Source of the DNA: Pseudomonadota bacterium | GTDB lineage: Bacteria > Pseudomonadota > Gammaproteobacteria > Xanthomonadales > Xanthomonadaceae | Direction: 5' to 3' | DNA: 8,847 nt | Assembly (NCBI GenBank): GCA_023461075.1 | Contig: JAEWNY010000067.1 | Coordinates: 1-8,847, forward strand | In this document: piece after piece, positions 1 through 7,509 of the stretch | Numbering within the stretch: position 1 is the first letter of the stretch | Layout: each line of letters begins with the position of its first letter | Program-made: the position numbers and the translations under genes | Notes under the pieces: generated by a model | What the model saw: only the letters and a program-made list of their open reading frames with translations | Told to the model about the DNA's origin: nothing | Database searches by the model: none

Positions 1-1080
1 ATTGTAGGCAGCGTAGGCGGCGTTGGACTTGGCGGTGCTGGCCAGATAGATCGCGGCCTGGGCCAGGGCCAGGTCGCCCTCGGGGCTGCCCAGGCGCTCG
101 TAGGTATCCCAGGCATCCAGGGACATCTGCCAGGCGCGCGGGTCGGCCAGGCCGATGTCCTCGATGGCCATGCGGGTCAGGCGACGGGCCAGGTAAGACG
201 GATCGCAACCGCCGTCGAGCATGCGCGCCAGCCAGTACACCGCTGCGTCGGGGTTGGAACTGCGCACCGACTTGTGCAGCGCCGATATCTGGTCGTAGAA
301 CTGCTCGCCGCCCTTGTCGAAGCGGCGGGTGCGGTCGGCCAGCACTTGTTCGATGAGGTCGCGTCCGACTACGCCTTCACCAGCGAGTTCAGCGGCAATC
401 TCCAGCAGGGTCAGTGCACGGCGCACGTCGCCATCGGCGGCGCTGGCGATCGCGTGCAGGTCGTCGTCGGTGATCGCCACGCCCTGCCCGCCGAGGCCGC
501 GTTCGCCATCGTGCAGCGCGCGTTGGAGGGCTTCGGTGATGTCGTCGGCGGATACCGCCTCCAATACATGCACGCGGCAGCGCGAGAGCAGCGCGGAATT
601 GAGTTCGAACGAAGGATTCTCGGTGGTCGCGCCGACGAAGATGATGGTGCCGCGTTCGATGTGCGGCAGGAATGCATCCTGCTGCACCTTGTTGAAGCGA
701 TGCACTTCGTCGACGAAGAGCACGGTGCGGATGCCGGCGTGGAAGCGTTGCTCGGCTTCGGCCAGGACCTTGCGCACCTCCGGCAGGCCGCTCATCACCG
801 CCGAGATGGCGATGAATTCCGCGTCGGCGTACTGCGCCAACAGCAGTGCCAGCGTGGTCTTGCCGCAGCCGGGCTGCCCCCACAGGATCATCGAATGCAT
901 GCGTCCACTTTCGATGGCCCGACGCAGCGCGCTGCCCTGCCCGAGCAGGCGCTTCTGCCCGACCATGTCGTCAAGCGTGCGCGGGCGCATCCGCTCGGCG
1001 AGCGGGCGCATCTCGTTGCCGCCGGCAGACAGCAGGTCCGGCGTGGTCGGCAAGCGTGAAGGACGGCGTGATGCGGGCAC
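1..1080 (-). CDS. rarA: Replication-associated recombination protein RarA (MgsA), AAA+ ATPase; C-terminus beyond left edge
   Basis: RarA is a cytoplasmic AAA+ ATPase of the clamp-loader-like/WHIP family that acts at stalled replication forks with SSB and recombination proteins. The frame is open without interruption from 1080 to base 1, giving 360 residues; E. coli RarA has about 447, so the last 80-100 are missing. Visible motifs, numbered from the chosen start: Walker A GQPGCGKTT at 68-76, Walker B LFVDEVHRF at 121-129 (D124, E125), sensor-1 region GATTENPSFEL at 150-160, arginine-finger region LLSRCRV at 164-170, sensor-2 region DGDVRRALTLLE at 216-227, and the conserved RFYDQISALHKSVR-like stretch (FYDQISALHKSVR, 261-273) opening the C-terminal domain. 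The start is uncertain. GTG at 1078-1080 gives an N-terminus about ten residues longer than E. coli and has no clear ribosome site; ATG at 1009-1011 is the alternative. Function is very secure, the start is not. Confidence 0.96.
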   Translation of the reverse strand, partial: MPASRRPSRLPTTPDLLSAGGNEMRPLAERMRPRTLDDMVGQKRLLGQGSALRRAIESGRMHSMILWGQPGCGKTTLALLLAQYADAEFIAISAVMSGLPEVRKVLAEAEQRFHAGIRTVLFVDEVHRFNKVQQDAFLPHIERGTIIFVGATTENPSFELNSALLSRCRVHVLEAVSADDITEALQRALHDGERGLGGQGVAITDDDLHAIASAADGDVRRALTLLEIAAELAGEGVVGRDLIEQVLADRTRRFDKGGEQFYDQISALHKSVRSSNPDAAVYWLARMLDGGCDPSYLARRLTRMAIEDIGLADPRAWQMSLDAWDTYERLGSPEGDLALAQAAIYLASTAKSNAAYAAYN

Positions 1081-1101
1081 GATGGATCGGGCGATCAACA
1101 A

Positions 1102-1124
1102 CGGAGCCCAGTATCGGGCATCCG
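1102..1124 (-). terminator. Probable Rho-independent terminator behind the exported-protein gene
   Basis: The plus strand holds CGGA-GCCC, a 6-base loop, then GGGC-A-TCCG: an 8-bp stem with one bulged A. On the transcribed minus strand it is followed by TTGTTGAT, a moderately T-rich tail. It begins 14 bases after the TGA of the upstream gene and ends 21 bases before the GTG chosen for rarA. It would separate the two genes at least partly. The tail is not a pure T-run, so termination strength is inferred. Confidence 0.55.
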
Positions 1125-1138
1125 GCAAATCAACGCGA

Positions 1139-1867
1139 TCAGGGCGTCACCATCGCCGTGCCATCGTGGAATTCCCAGTTGGCCGCATCGCCCAGTTCGT
1201 AGGCGACGCGCAACCAGCGTTTGGCGCGCGGATCGTAAAGACCTTCCACCTGCACCTGGGTGGCCGGCTGGTTGTCGAAGCGCGCCGAACCGCCGGCCAG
1301 GATGCGCTGGTAGCGACCACTCGGAATGCTCTGTGCGCGATCGAGCTCAAGCGCCACGCGTTGCTGCGGGAACTCGCGCAACAGGCGTTGGCGCGCGTCA
1401 TCGCGCAGGCTGGTGACGAGGGCATTGCCGGCCTCGATGCTCTTGCCGCCGCTGTCGTGGCTGCCCAGCGTGATGCCGGCAACGCCGGCGGTCTGGGTGT
1501 CGGTGTCATAGAGCGCGCGGTAGCGGAACGGCAGCCATTCTTCCTCTCCACCGATCTTGAGCTGGCCGGTGCCGGTGACGTCGCGATCACGGGGGCTGAT
1601 CGCGCGCATGTCCACCGACTCGAGCTTGATCTCGATCTTCTCGCCGCTGAACTGCTCGGTGGCGATACCCACGAGCGCACCGGCAATCGCCGCGTCCGCG
1701 GCTTCACGGCCTTCGGCCCGCGACATCGGGGCGGCGACGTCACGAATCGGTGTTGCTTCCACCACCTTGTTGGCCTGCGGCGCGGTGCTGGCGCCGGTCG
1801 TGGTCCCGGCAAACGCGGCCGTGGCCGAGATGAGGGTCGAAAGGACGAGTATGTGGGAGGTACGCAT
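1139..1867 (-). CDS. Uncharacterised exported protein (242 aa)
   Basis: I do not recognise this protein family. The chosen ATG (1865-1867) opens a classic Sec signal peptide: MRTSH, a hydrophobic core ILVLSTLISATAA, then AFA before Gly21, a good signal peptidase I site. No lipobox cysteine is present, so a periplasmic or secreted location is inferred. The ATG is preceded by AGGTG seven bases upstream, a usable ribosome site. The frame stays open 34 codons further upstream, but that stretch is arginine- and serine-rich and lacks export character, so I reject it. The mature part of about 222 residues is charged, with an alanine-rich helix (AEGREAADAAIAGALVGIA, 51-69) followed by alternating hydrophobic/charged stretches that look like beta strands (EKIEIKLESVDM, 76-87; EWLPFRYRALYD, 110-121; TQVQVEGLYDP, 203-213; RWLRVAYELGDA, 217-228). 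No catalytic motif was seen. It sits between lolA and rarA, which are neighbours in E. coli, and hairpins on both sides suggest its own transcript. Confidence 0.85.
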   Translation of the reverse strand: MRTSHILVLSTLISATAAFAGTTTGASTAPQANKVVEATPIRDVAAPMSRAEGREAADAAIAGALVGIATEQFSGEKIEIKLESVDMRAISPRDRDVTGTGQLKIGGEEEWLPFRYRALYDTDTQTAGVAGITLGSHDSGGKSIEAGNALVTSLRDDARQRLLREFPQQRVALELDRAQSIPSGRYQRILAGGSARFDNQPATQVQVEGLYDPRAKRWLRVAYELGDAANWEFHDGTAMVTP

Positions 1868-1884
1868 CGCAATACACCTGCGGT

Positions 1885-1919
1885 TCGATGTGAGCAGTGT
1901 CGATGCGGCTGCGTCGATG
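1885..1919 (-). promoter_or_regulatory. Three spaced TCGATG repeats just upstream of the exported-protein gene
   Basis: TCGATG occurs at 1885-1890, 1900-1905 and 1914-1919 (CATCGA on the gene's strand), at steps of 15 and 14 bases, ending 18 bases before the start codon at 1867. The two distal copies share a longer core, GTCGATGC. Such spacing fits a regulator binding site or leader element, but the motif is short and similar words are common in GC-rich DNA. No convincing -35/-10 pair was found in this gap. Confidence 0.3.
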
Positions 1920-1950
1920 CCTCGTGAGAAGCGGGCGGGTGCGCTGAATC

Positions 1951-1969
1951 GTGGCGAAACGTCGCCCAC
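1951..1969 (-). other. Second small hairpin next to the lolA terminator
   Basis: GTGGCGA (1951-1957) pairs with TCGCCCAC (1962-1969) with one bulged C, giving a 7-bp stem and a 4-base loop. It directly follows the hairpin at 1974-1993 in the direction of lolA transcription, so the lolA transcript would end in two stacked stem-loops. It could strengthen termination, protect the 3' end, or be chance. Confidence 0.4.
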
Positions 1970-1973
1970 GAAA

Positions 1974-1993
1974 GAGGCGGCCGAAGCCGCCTC
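1974..1993 (-). terminator. Rho-independent terminator of lolA with a UUCG tetraloop
   Basis: The sequence is a perfect 8-bp inverted repeat, GAGGCGGC and GCCGCCTC, around CGAA. Read on the transcribed minus strand the loop is TTCG closed by a C-G pair, the exceptionally stable C(UUCG)G tetraloop. The stem is followed by TTTC on that strand. It starts 30 bases after the lolA stop codon. The T-tract is short, but stem, loop and position make it the best terminator in the window. Confidence 0.8.
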
Positions 1994-2023
1994 CTCCCCT
2001 CTCCTTTCGAAAACGTCCGACGC

Positions 2024-2644
2024 CTACTGGCCGATAACGTCCGCGCCCTTGGGCGGGGTGAAGCGGAAACTGCTTGCCGGAATGCGCCCATTGCGGTTCC
2101 AGGTACCGAAGTTCATCTCGGTGCGCTGGCCCAGGCCATCTGTGATCACGATTCGGGCCAACCCGCGCTGGTTGAAACCGAGCCGGGCGTTGTCGAAGCT
2201 GGCGCCGGCCTTGCTCTTGGGCGTCAGGGTCAGCCATTGCATGCCTGCGCTCTGCCCGCCCTCGGCCACGTTGAACTGCGTGTCCAGCTTGCTGCGATCG
2301 ACCAAGGCGGCGAGCGGGCTGGATTGTTCTTCCACGCCCTGCGGACGCTTGCTGACCTGCTTGAGATCCGGTTCGTAGATCCAGACGGTCTTGCCGTCGG
2401 CCACGATCAGCTGCTCGTACGGCTTCACGTACTGCCAGCGGAAAAGGTTGGGTGCCGACATCGACACCTTGCCGGCCGAGGACTCCTTGACCCGCCCCTT
2501 CTGGTCGTAGACCGTTTGGGTGAAGCCGCCATCGAGCGTCTCCAGGCCTTGGGTGAACGTGTCGAGTTGCGCGCGGGCTTGGGCCAAGGCGCCGCTGCTG
2601 GCGAGCGCAAGGCCGATGGCGAGAAGGGTCAGGCGGGTTTTCAT
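2024..2644 (-). CDS. lolA: Outer-membrane lipoprotein carrier protein LolA (periplasmic chaperone)
   Basis: LolA takes lipoproteins released from the inner membrane by LolCDE and carries them across the periplasm to LolB in the outer membrane. The product has 206 residues, normal for the family. A signal peptide covers residues 1-21 (MKTRLTLLAIGLALASSGALA) with cleavage after ALA; Gln22 would be the first mature residue. Family features in order: GGFTQTVYDQKGR (39-51), the PNLFRWQY strand (65-72), the IVADGKTVWIYEPDLKQV block (79-96), LTLTPKSKAG (138-147), and the C-terminal SSFRFTPPKGADVIGQ (191-206), which matches the FTFTPPQGV element of E. coli LolA. The ATG is preceded by GGGAG with a 9-base spacer, which settles the start. 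It lies 149 bases downstream of ftsK, the same order as in E. coli, and is followed by a strong terminator. Confidence 0.96.
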   Translation of the reverse strand: MKTRLTLLAIGLALASSGALAQARAQLDTFTQGLETLDGGFTQTVYDQKGRVKESSAGKVSMSAPNLFRWQYVKPYEQLIVADGKTVWIYEPDLKQVSKRPQGVEEQSSPLAALVDRSKLDTQFNVAEGGQSAGMQWLTLTPKSKAGASFDNARLGFNQRGLARIVITDGLGQRTEMNFGTWNRNGRIPASSFRFTPPKGADVIGQ

Positions 2645-2659
2645 CGAAGCAGACTCCCT

Positions 2660-2684
2660 GATGTCGCAATGGCGGATGTCGCAA
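2660..2684 (-). promoter_or_regulatory. Two direct copies of a 10-base repeat in the lolA leader
   Basis: GATGTCGCAA occurs at 2660-2669 and again at 2675-2684, a 15-base step (TTGCGACATC on the lolA strand). The proximal copy abuts the lolA ribosome site at 2654-2658. A perfect 10-base repeat this close to the ribosome site could be an operator, an RNA-protein site, or a small duplication. No regulator can be named from the sequence. Confidence 0.4.
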
Positions 2685-2730
2685 CAGAAGGCTATTGCGT
2701 TGGATGCAGTCTGCCGACATCAACATGAAT

Positions 2731-2750
2731 GGGGGGTGTGAAATCCCCCC
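2731..2750 (-). other. G6/C6 hairpin between ftsK and lolA, possible attenuator or weak terminator
   Basis: GGGGGG (2731-2736) and CCCCCC (2745-2750) flank an 8-base loop, with possible extension by A-T pairs beyond a mismatch. It begins 43 bases after the ftsK stop codon. On the transcribed strand the stem is followed by ATTCATGTTG and not by a T-run, so full termination is doubtful. It may reduce readthrough from ftsK into lolA, or stabilise the ftsK 3' end. Confidence 0.45.
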
Positions 2751-2793
2751 GTTGCGTCTGCGTCGTTCAGTTTGCGGAACCGGCCCGTCGCAC

Positions 2794-5175
<2,382 letters not shown>

Positions 5176-5232
5176 CGTGATGTATTGCCTTCGGTTTTAT
5201 TTGCAGCTTATTGATATTTCAGGATCAATCAA
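5176..5232 (-). promoter_or_regulatory. AT-rich leader of ftsK, probable promoter region
   Basis: This short stretch is clearly more AT-rich than its surroundings (on the gene strand it includes GAAATATCAATAAG and AAATAAAAC). A possible -35 box TTGATT lies at 5232-5227 with a poor -10 match (TAAGCT, 5210-5205) 16 bases further on. The composition and the hairpin just upstream, which would end the ald transcript, argue for an ftsK promoter here, but the exact boxes are not secure. Confidence 0.4.
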
Positions 5233-5234
5233 GT

Positions 5235-5271
5235 GAGCGATGTGGCTTCCAGGCGACTTCGCCACTCGCTC
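5235..5271 (-). terminator. Stem-loop behind ald, probable terminator
   Basis: GAGCGA (5235-5240) and GTGGC (5242-5246) pair with TCGCTC (5266-5271) and GCCAC (5261-5265), forming an 11-bp stem with one bulged base and a 14-base loop; an alternative 4-bp inner hairpin (GGCG/CGCC) lies at 5252-5263. It begins 7 bases after the ald stop codon. On the transcribed strand it is followed by ACTTGATTGAT, not a T-run, so it may act with Rho or as a 3'-end stabiliser. Confidence 0.5.
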
Positions 5272-5278
5272 GGGACGT

Positions 5279-6349
5279 TCAGACCTTCATGTCCAGCAGG
5301 GCCGGATGCACCAGTTGGCCGCCTTCGATATTGATGCCCTTGACCAGCGCCGGGTTCTCGCGCCAGGAAGGCCCCGCAGCCAGCCTGTTGACCCACGGCA
5401 GGATCGCCGCGCAGATCGCCTGCGAGCTGGTCTGCGGCACCGCGCCCGGCATGTTGGTGACGCAGAAATGGGTCACGCCCTCCTCCACGTAGGTCGGTTC
5501 CTTCCAGGTGGTCGGGCGCGAGGTCTCGAAGCAGCCGCCCTGATCGATGGCGATGTCGACCAGCACCGAGCCATCTTCCATCGCTTCCATCATCTTGCGG
5601 GTCATCACCTTGGGCGCGGCGGCACCGGTGACCAGCACCGCACCGATGACGAGGTCGGCCTTCGCCACTTCCTCGGCCACCAGATCGGCGTAGGGATAGA
5701 GCGCGGTGACATTCGGGCCGAGGCGCATCGCCTCCTCCATGCGGTCGGTGCGCATCTCGAACACGGTGACATTCGCCCCGCCAGCGGCAGCCAGCGCCGC
5801 CGAAGCGCTGCCGGCCTGCCCGGCGCCGAACACCACCACCTTGCCGCGCTCGGTCGAGGCCAGGCCGCCGAGCAGCTTGCCCTTGCCGCCCATCGGCTGA
5901 TGCAGCAGATGGGTGCCGACCTGCACGCCGATCTTGCCGGCGATCACCGACATCGGCGCCAGCAGCGGCAGGTCGCCATTGGCGAGTTCGACCGTCTCGA
6001 ACGCCACGCCTGTCAGTCCGATGTCGAGCAGTTCACGGGTCAGCTTCGGCTCGGCGGCCAGATGCAGGTAGCAGAACAGCAGGTGATCCTTGCGCAGGTG
6101 CGCCAGGTCGCCGGCGATCGGCTCCTTGACCTTGACGATCATCTCGCCCTTTTCGTACAGCGCCGCGGCATCCGGCGCGATCTTCACGCCGAGCGCCTCG
6201 TACTGCGCATCCTTGAAGCCGGACTTGATGCCGGCGTCCTTCTCGATCCAGACCTCGTGGCCACGCTTGACCAGGTCGCCGGCGGCGGCCGGCACGAGCG
6301 CGACGCGCCCTTCGAGGGTCTTGGTTTCCTTGGGTACGCCGATACGCAT
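5279..6349 (-). CDS. ald: Alanine dehydrogenase (NAD-dependent, L-alanine to pyruvate)
   Basis: Ald catalyses reversible oxidative deamination of L-alanine to pyruvate and ammonia with NAD, linking alanine use to central carbon and nitrogen metabolism in the cytoplasm. The product has 356 residues, about 15 fewer than the M. tuberculosis enzyme (371); the shortfall is at the C-terminus. The N-terminal signature MRIGVPKETK, the substrate residues R15, K75 (in VKVKEP) and H96 (in YLHLAAEP), and the catalytic aspartate D269 (in VDIAIDQGGCFE) are all present at the expected spacing. The NAD-binding Rossmann motif is GAGQAG at 175-180, with an acidic residue at the end of the second strand (E198), as expected for NAD preference. 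The ATG has GGAG with a 9-base spacer. It is divergent from trxB, and ftsK follows 103 bases downstream. No lrp/asnC-type regulator is adjacent. Confidence 0.96.
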   Translation of the reverse strand: MRIGVPKETKTLEGRVALVPAAAGDLVKRGHEVWIEKDAGIKSGFKDAQYEALGVKIAPDAAALYEKGEMIVKVKEPIAGDLAHLRKDHLLFCYLHLAAEPKLTRELLDIGLTGVAFETVELANGDLPLLAPMSVIAGKIGVQVGTHLLHQPMGGKGKLLGGLASTERGKVVVFGAGQAGSASAALAAAGGANVTVFEMRTDRMEEAMRLGPNVTALYPYADLVAEEVAKADLVIGAVLVTGAAAPKVMTRKMMEAMEDGSVLVDIAIDQGGCFETSRPTTWKEPTYVEEGVTHFCVTNMPGAVPQTSSQAICAAILPWVNRLAAGPSWRENPALVKGINIEGGQLVHPALLDMKV

Positions 6350-6486
6350 GGCTTGCAGCTCCGCAATGGTTGGGATCGATCGCCGGGATCGAAGGAATCG
6401 ATGGGCGAAACCGTCATCGAAGGCCCGCGCGGATGGCGCGTCACCTAGAATGTCCGGCTTCGCACCGACATCACGAAAGTATAGCC
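6350..6486. promoter_or_regulatory. Shared ald-trxB divergent control region
   Basis: This 137-base gap must hold the promoters of both ald (leftward) and trxB (rightward). A -10-like box TAGAAT (5 of 6 to TATAAT) lies at 6446-6451, 35 bases before the trxB ATG, but no good -35 box stands in front of it. Between 6375 and 6423 the word ATCGA recurs: palindromic ATCGAT at 6375-6380 and 6397-6402 (22 bases apart, about two helical turns) and ATCGAAGG at 6388-6395 and 6416-6423. These could be binding sites for a regulator of ald or trxB. Confidence is in the region's role, less in the individual sites. Confidence 0.45.
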
Positions 6487-7440
6487 ATGAGCACCCCGAA
6501 ACATTGCCGCCTGTTGATCCTGGGTTCCGGCCCCGCCGGTTGGACCGCCGCCGTCTACGCGGCGCGTGCCAACCTGAAACCGGTCGTGGTGACCGGCATG
6601 GCGATCGGCGGCCAGCTGATGACGACCACCGAGGTCGACAACTGGCCGGGCGATGCGCACGGCCTGATGGGGCCGGCGCTGATGGAGCGGATGCAGGCGC
6701 ATGCCGAGCGATTCGATACCGAAGTGGTCATCGACCAGATCCACACTGCAGACGTTTCGCAGCGTCCGTTCCGGTTGAAGGGCGATGCCGGCGAATACAC
6801 CGCCGATGCGCTGATCATCGCCACCGGCGCGACCGCCAAATACCTCGGCCTGCCATCGGAGGACGCGTTCAAGGGCCGCGGCGTGTCCGCCTGCGCCACC
6901 TGCGACGGCTTCTTCTACAAGGGCCAGGATGTCGCGGTGATCGGCGGCGGCAACACCGCGGTCGAAGAAGCGTTGTACCTGTCCAACCTCGCCAGCAAGG
7001 TCTATCTCGTCCATCGCCGCGACACGCTTCGCGCCGAGAAGATCATGCAGGACAAGCTGTTCGCGAAAGTGGAAGCGGGCAAGATCGTGCCGGTATGGCA
7101 TCACACCGTCGATGAAGTGCTGGGCGACGAAGCCGGCGTGACCGGCCTGCGCCTGAAGTCGATGCTGGATGACTCGACGCAGGACATCGCCGTGCATGGC
7201 ATGTTCGTCGCCATCGGCCACCACCCGAACACGCAGATCTTCGACGGCCAGCTGTCGATGGCCAACGGCTACCTCAACATCCAGTCAGGCTTGGCCGGCA
7301 ACGCGACCATGACCTCGACGCCCGGCGTGTTCGCCGCGGGCGATGTCGCCGACCAGCATTACCGGCAGGCGATCACCAGCGCCGGTTTCGGCTGCATGGC
7401 TGCGCTGGACGCCGAGCGTTGGCTGGAATCTCAGGGCTGA
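6487..7440 (+). CDS. trxB: Thioredoxin reductase (NADPH, FAD)
   Basis: TrxB is a cytoplasmic flavoenzyme that passes electrons from NADPH through FAD and a redox disulfide to thioredoxin. The product has 317 residues, the normal size. The FAD-binding motif GSGPAG is at 13-18, the redox-active pair C136/C139 in CATCDGF (136-142), the NADPH-binding GGGNTA at 153-158, the 2'-phosphate-contacting HRR at 176-178, and the second FAD motif GDVAD at 285-289; nothing essential is missing. The ATG at 6487 matches the family's N-terminus (MSTPKHCRLLILGSGPAG). A longer reading to 6370 is possible but would cross the control region and add an arginine- and histidine-rich tail unlike the family. The ribosome site is weak (GAAAG, 8 bases before the ATG). 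In E. coli, trxB is likewise divergent from the gene preceding ftsK. Confidence 0.97.
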   Translation: MSTPKHCRLLILGSGPAGWTAAVYAARANLKPVVVTGMAIGGQLMTTTEVDNWPGDAHGLMGPALMERMQAHAERFDTEVVIDQIHTADVSQRPFRLKGDAGEYTADALIIATGATAKYLGLPSEDAFKGRGVSACATCDGFFYKGQDVAVIGGGNTAVEEALYLSNLASKVYLVHRRDTLRAEKIMQDKLFAKVEAGKIVPVWHHTVDEVLGDEAGVTGLRLKSMLDDSTQDIAVHGMFVAIGHHPNTQIFDGQLSMANGYLNIQSGLAGNATMTSTPGVFAAGDVADQHYRQAITSAGFGCMAALDAERWLESQG

Positions 7441-7473
7441 ACTTGGCAGGGCTGAGCTTCGAGGGACGATGAC

Positions 7474-7496
7474 GCCGGCTGAACCCGCAAGCCGGC
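7474..7496 (+). terminator. Stem-loop between trxB and the DUF445 gene
   Basis: GCCGGCT (7474-7480) and AGCCGGC (7490-7496) form a perfect 7-bp stem around a 9-base loop. It starts 33 bases after the trxB stop and ends 13 bases before the next ATG. No T-run follows, so it may be a weak terminator or a leader structure affecting translation of the next gene, which lacks a clear ribosome site. Confidence 0.4.
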
Positions 7497-7509
7497 AACC
7501 TATGCGGCG

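Noticed and set aside
314..1927. 537-residue plus-strand reading frame opposite rarA and the exported-protein gene
   Set aside because: It lies antisense to rarA, whose full set of AAA+ motifs is on the other strand, and its composition is serine/arginine-rich low-complexity typical of GC-rich shadow frames.
1868..1969. Upstream extension of the exported-protein gene to an ATG at 1969
   Set aside because: The added 34 residues would bury the signal peptide, and a ribosome site stands directly before the ATG at 1867.
5240..6448. 402-residue plus-strand reading frame opposite ald
   Set aside because: ald carries all catalytic residues on the minus strand; this frame is a His/Arg/Asp-rich shadow and runs into the trxB control region.
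6370..6486. Upstream extension of trxB to an ATG at 6370
   Set aside because: It would run through the shared promoter region and add a basic tail absent from the family; the ATG at 6487 matches the known N-terminus.
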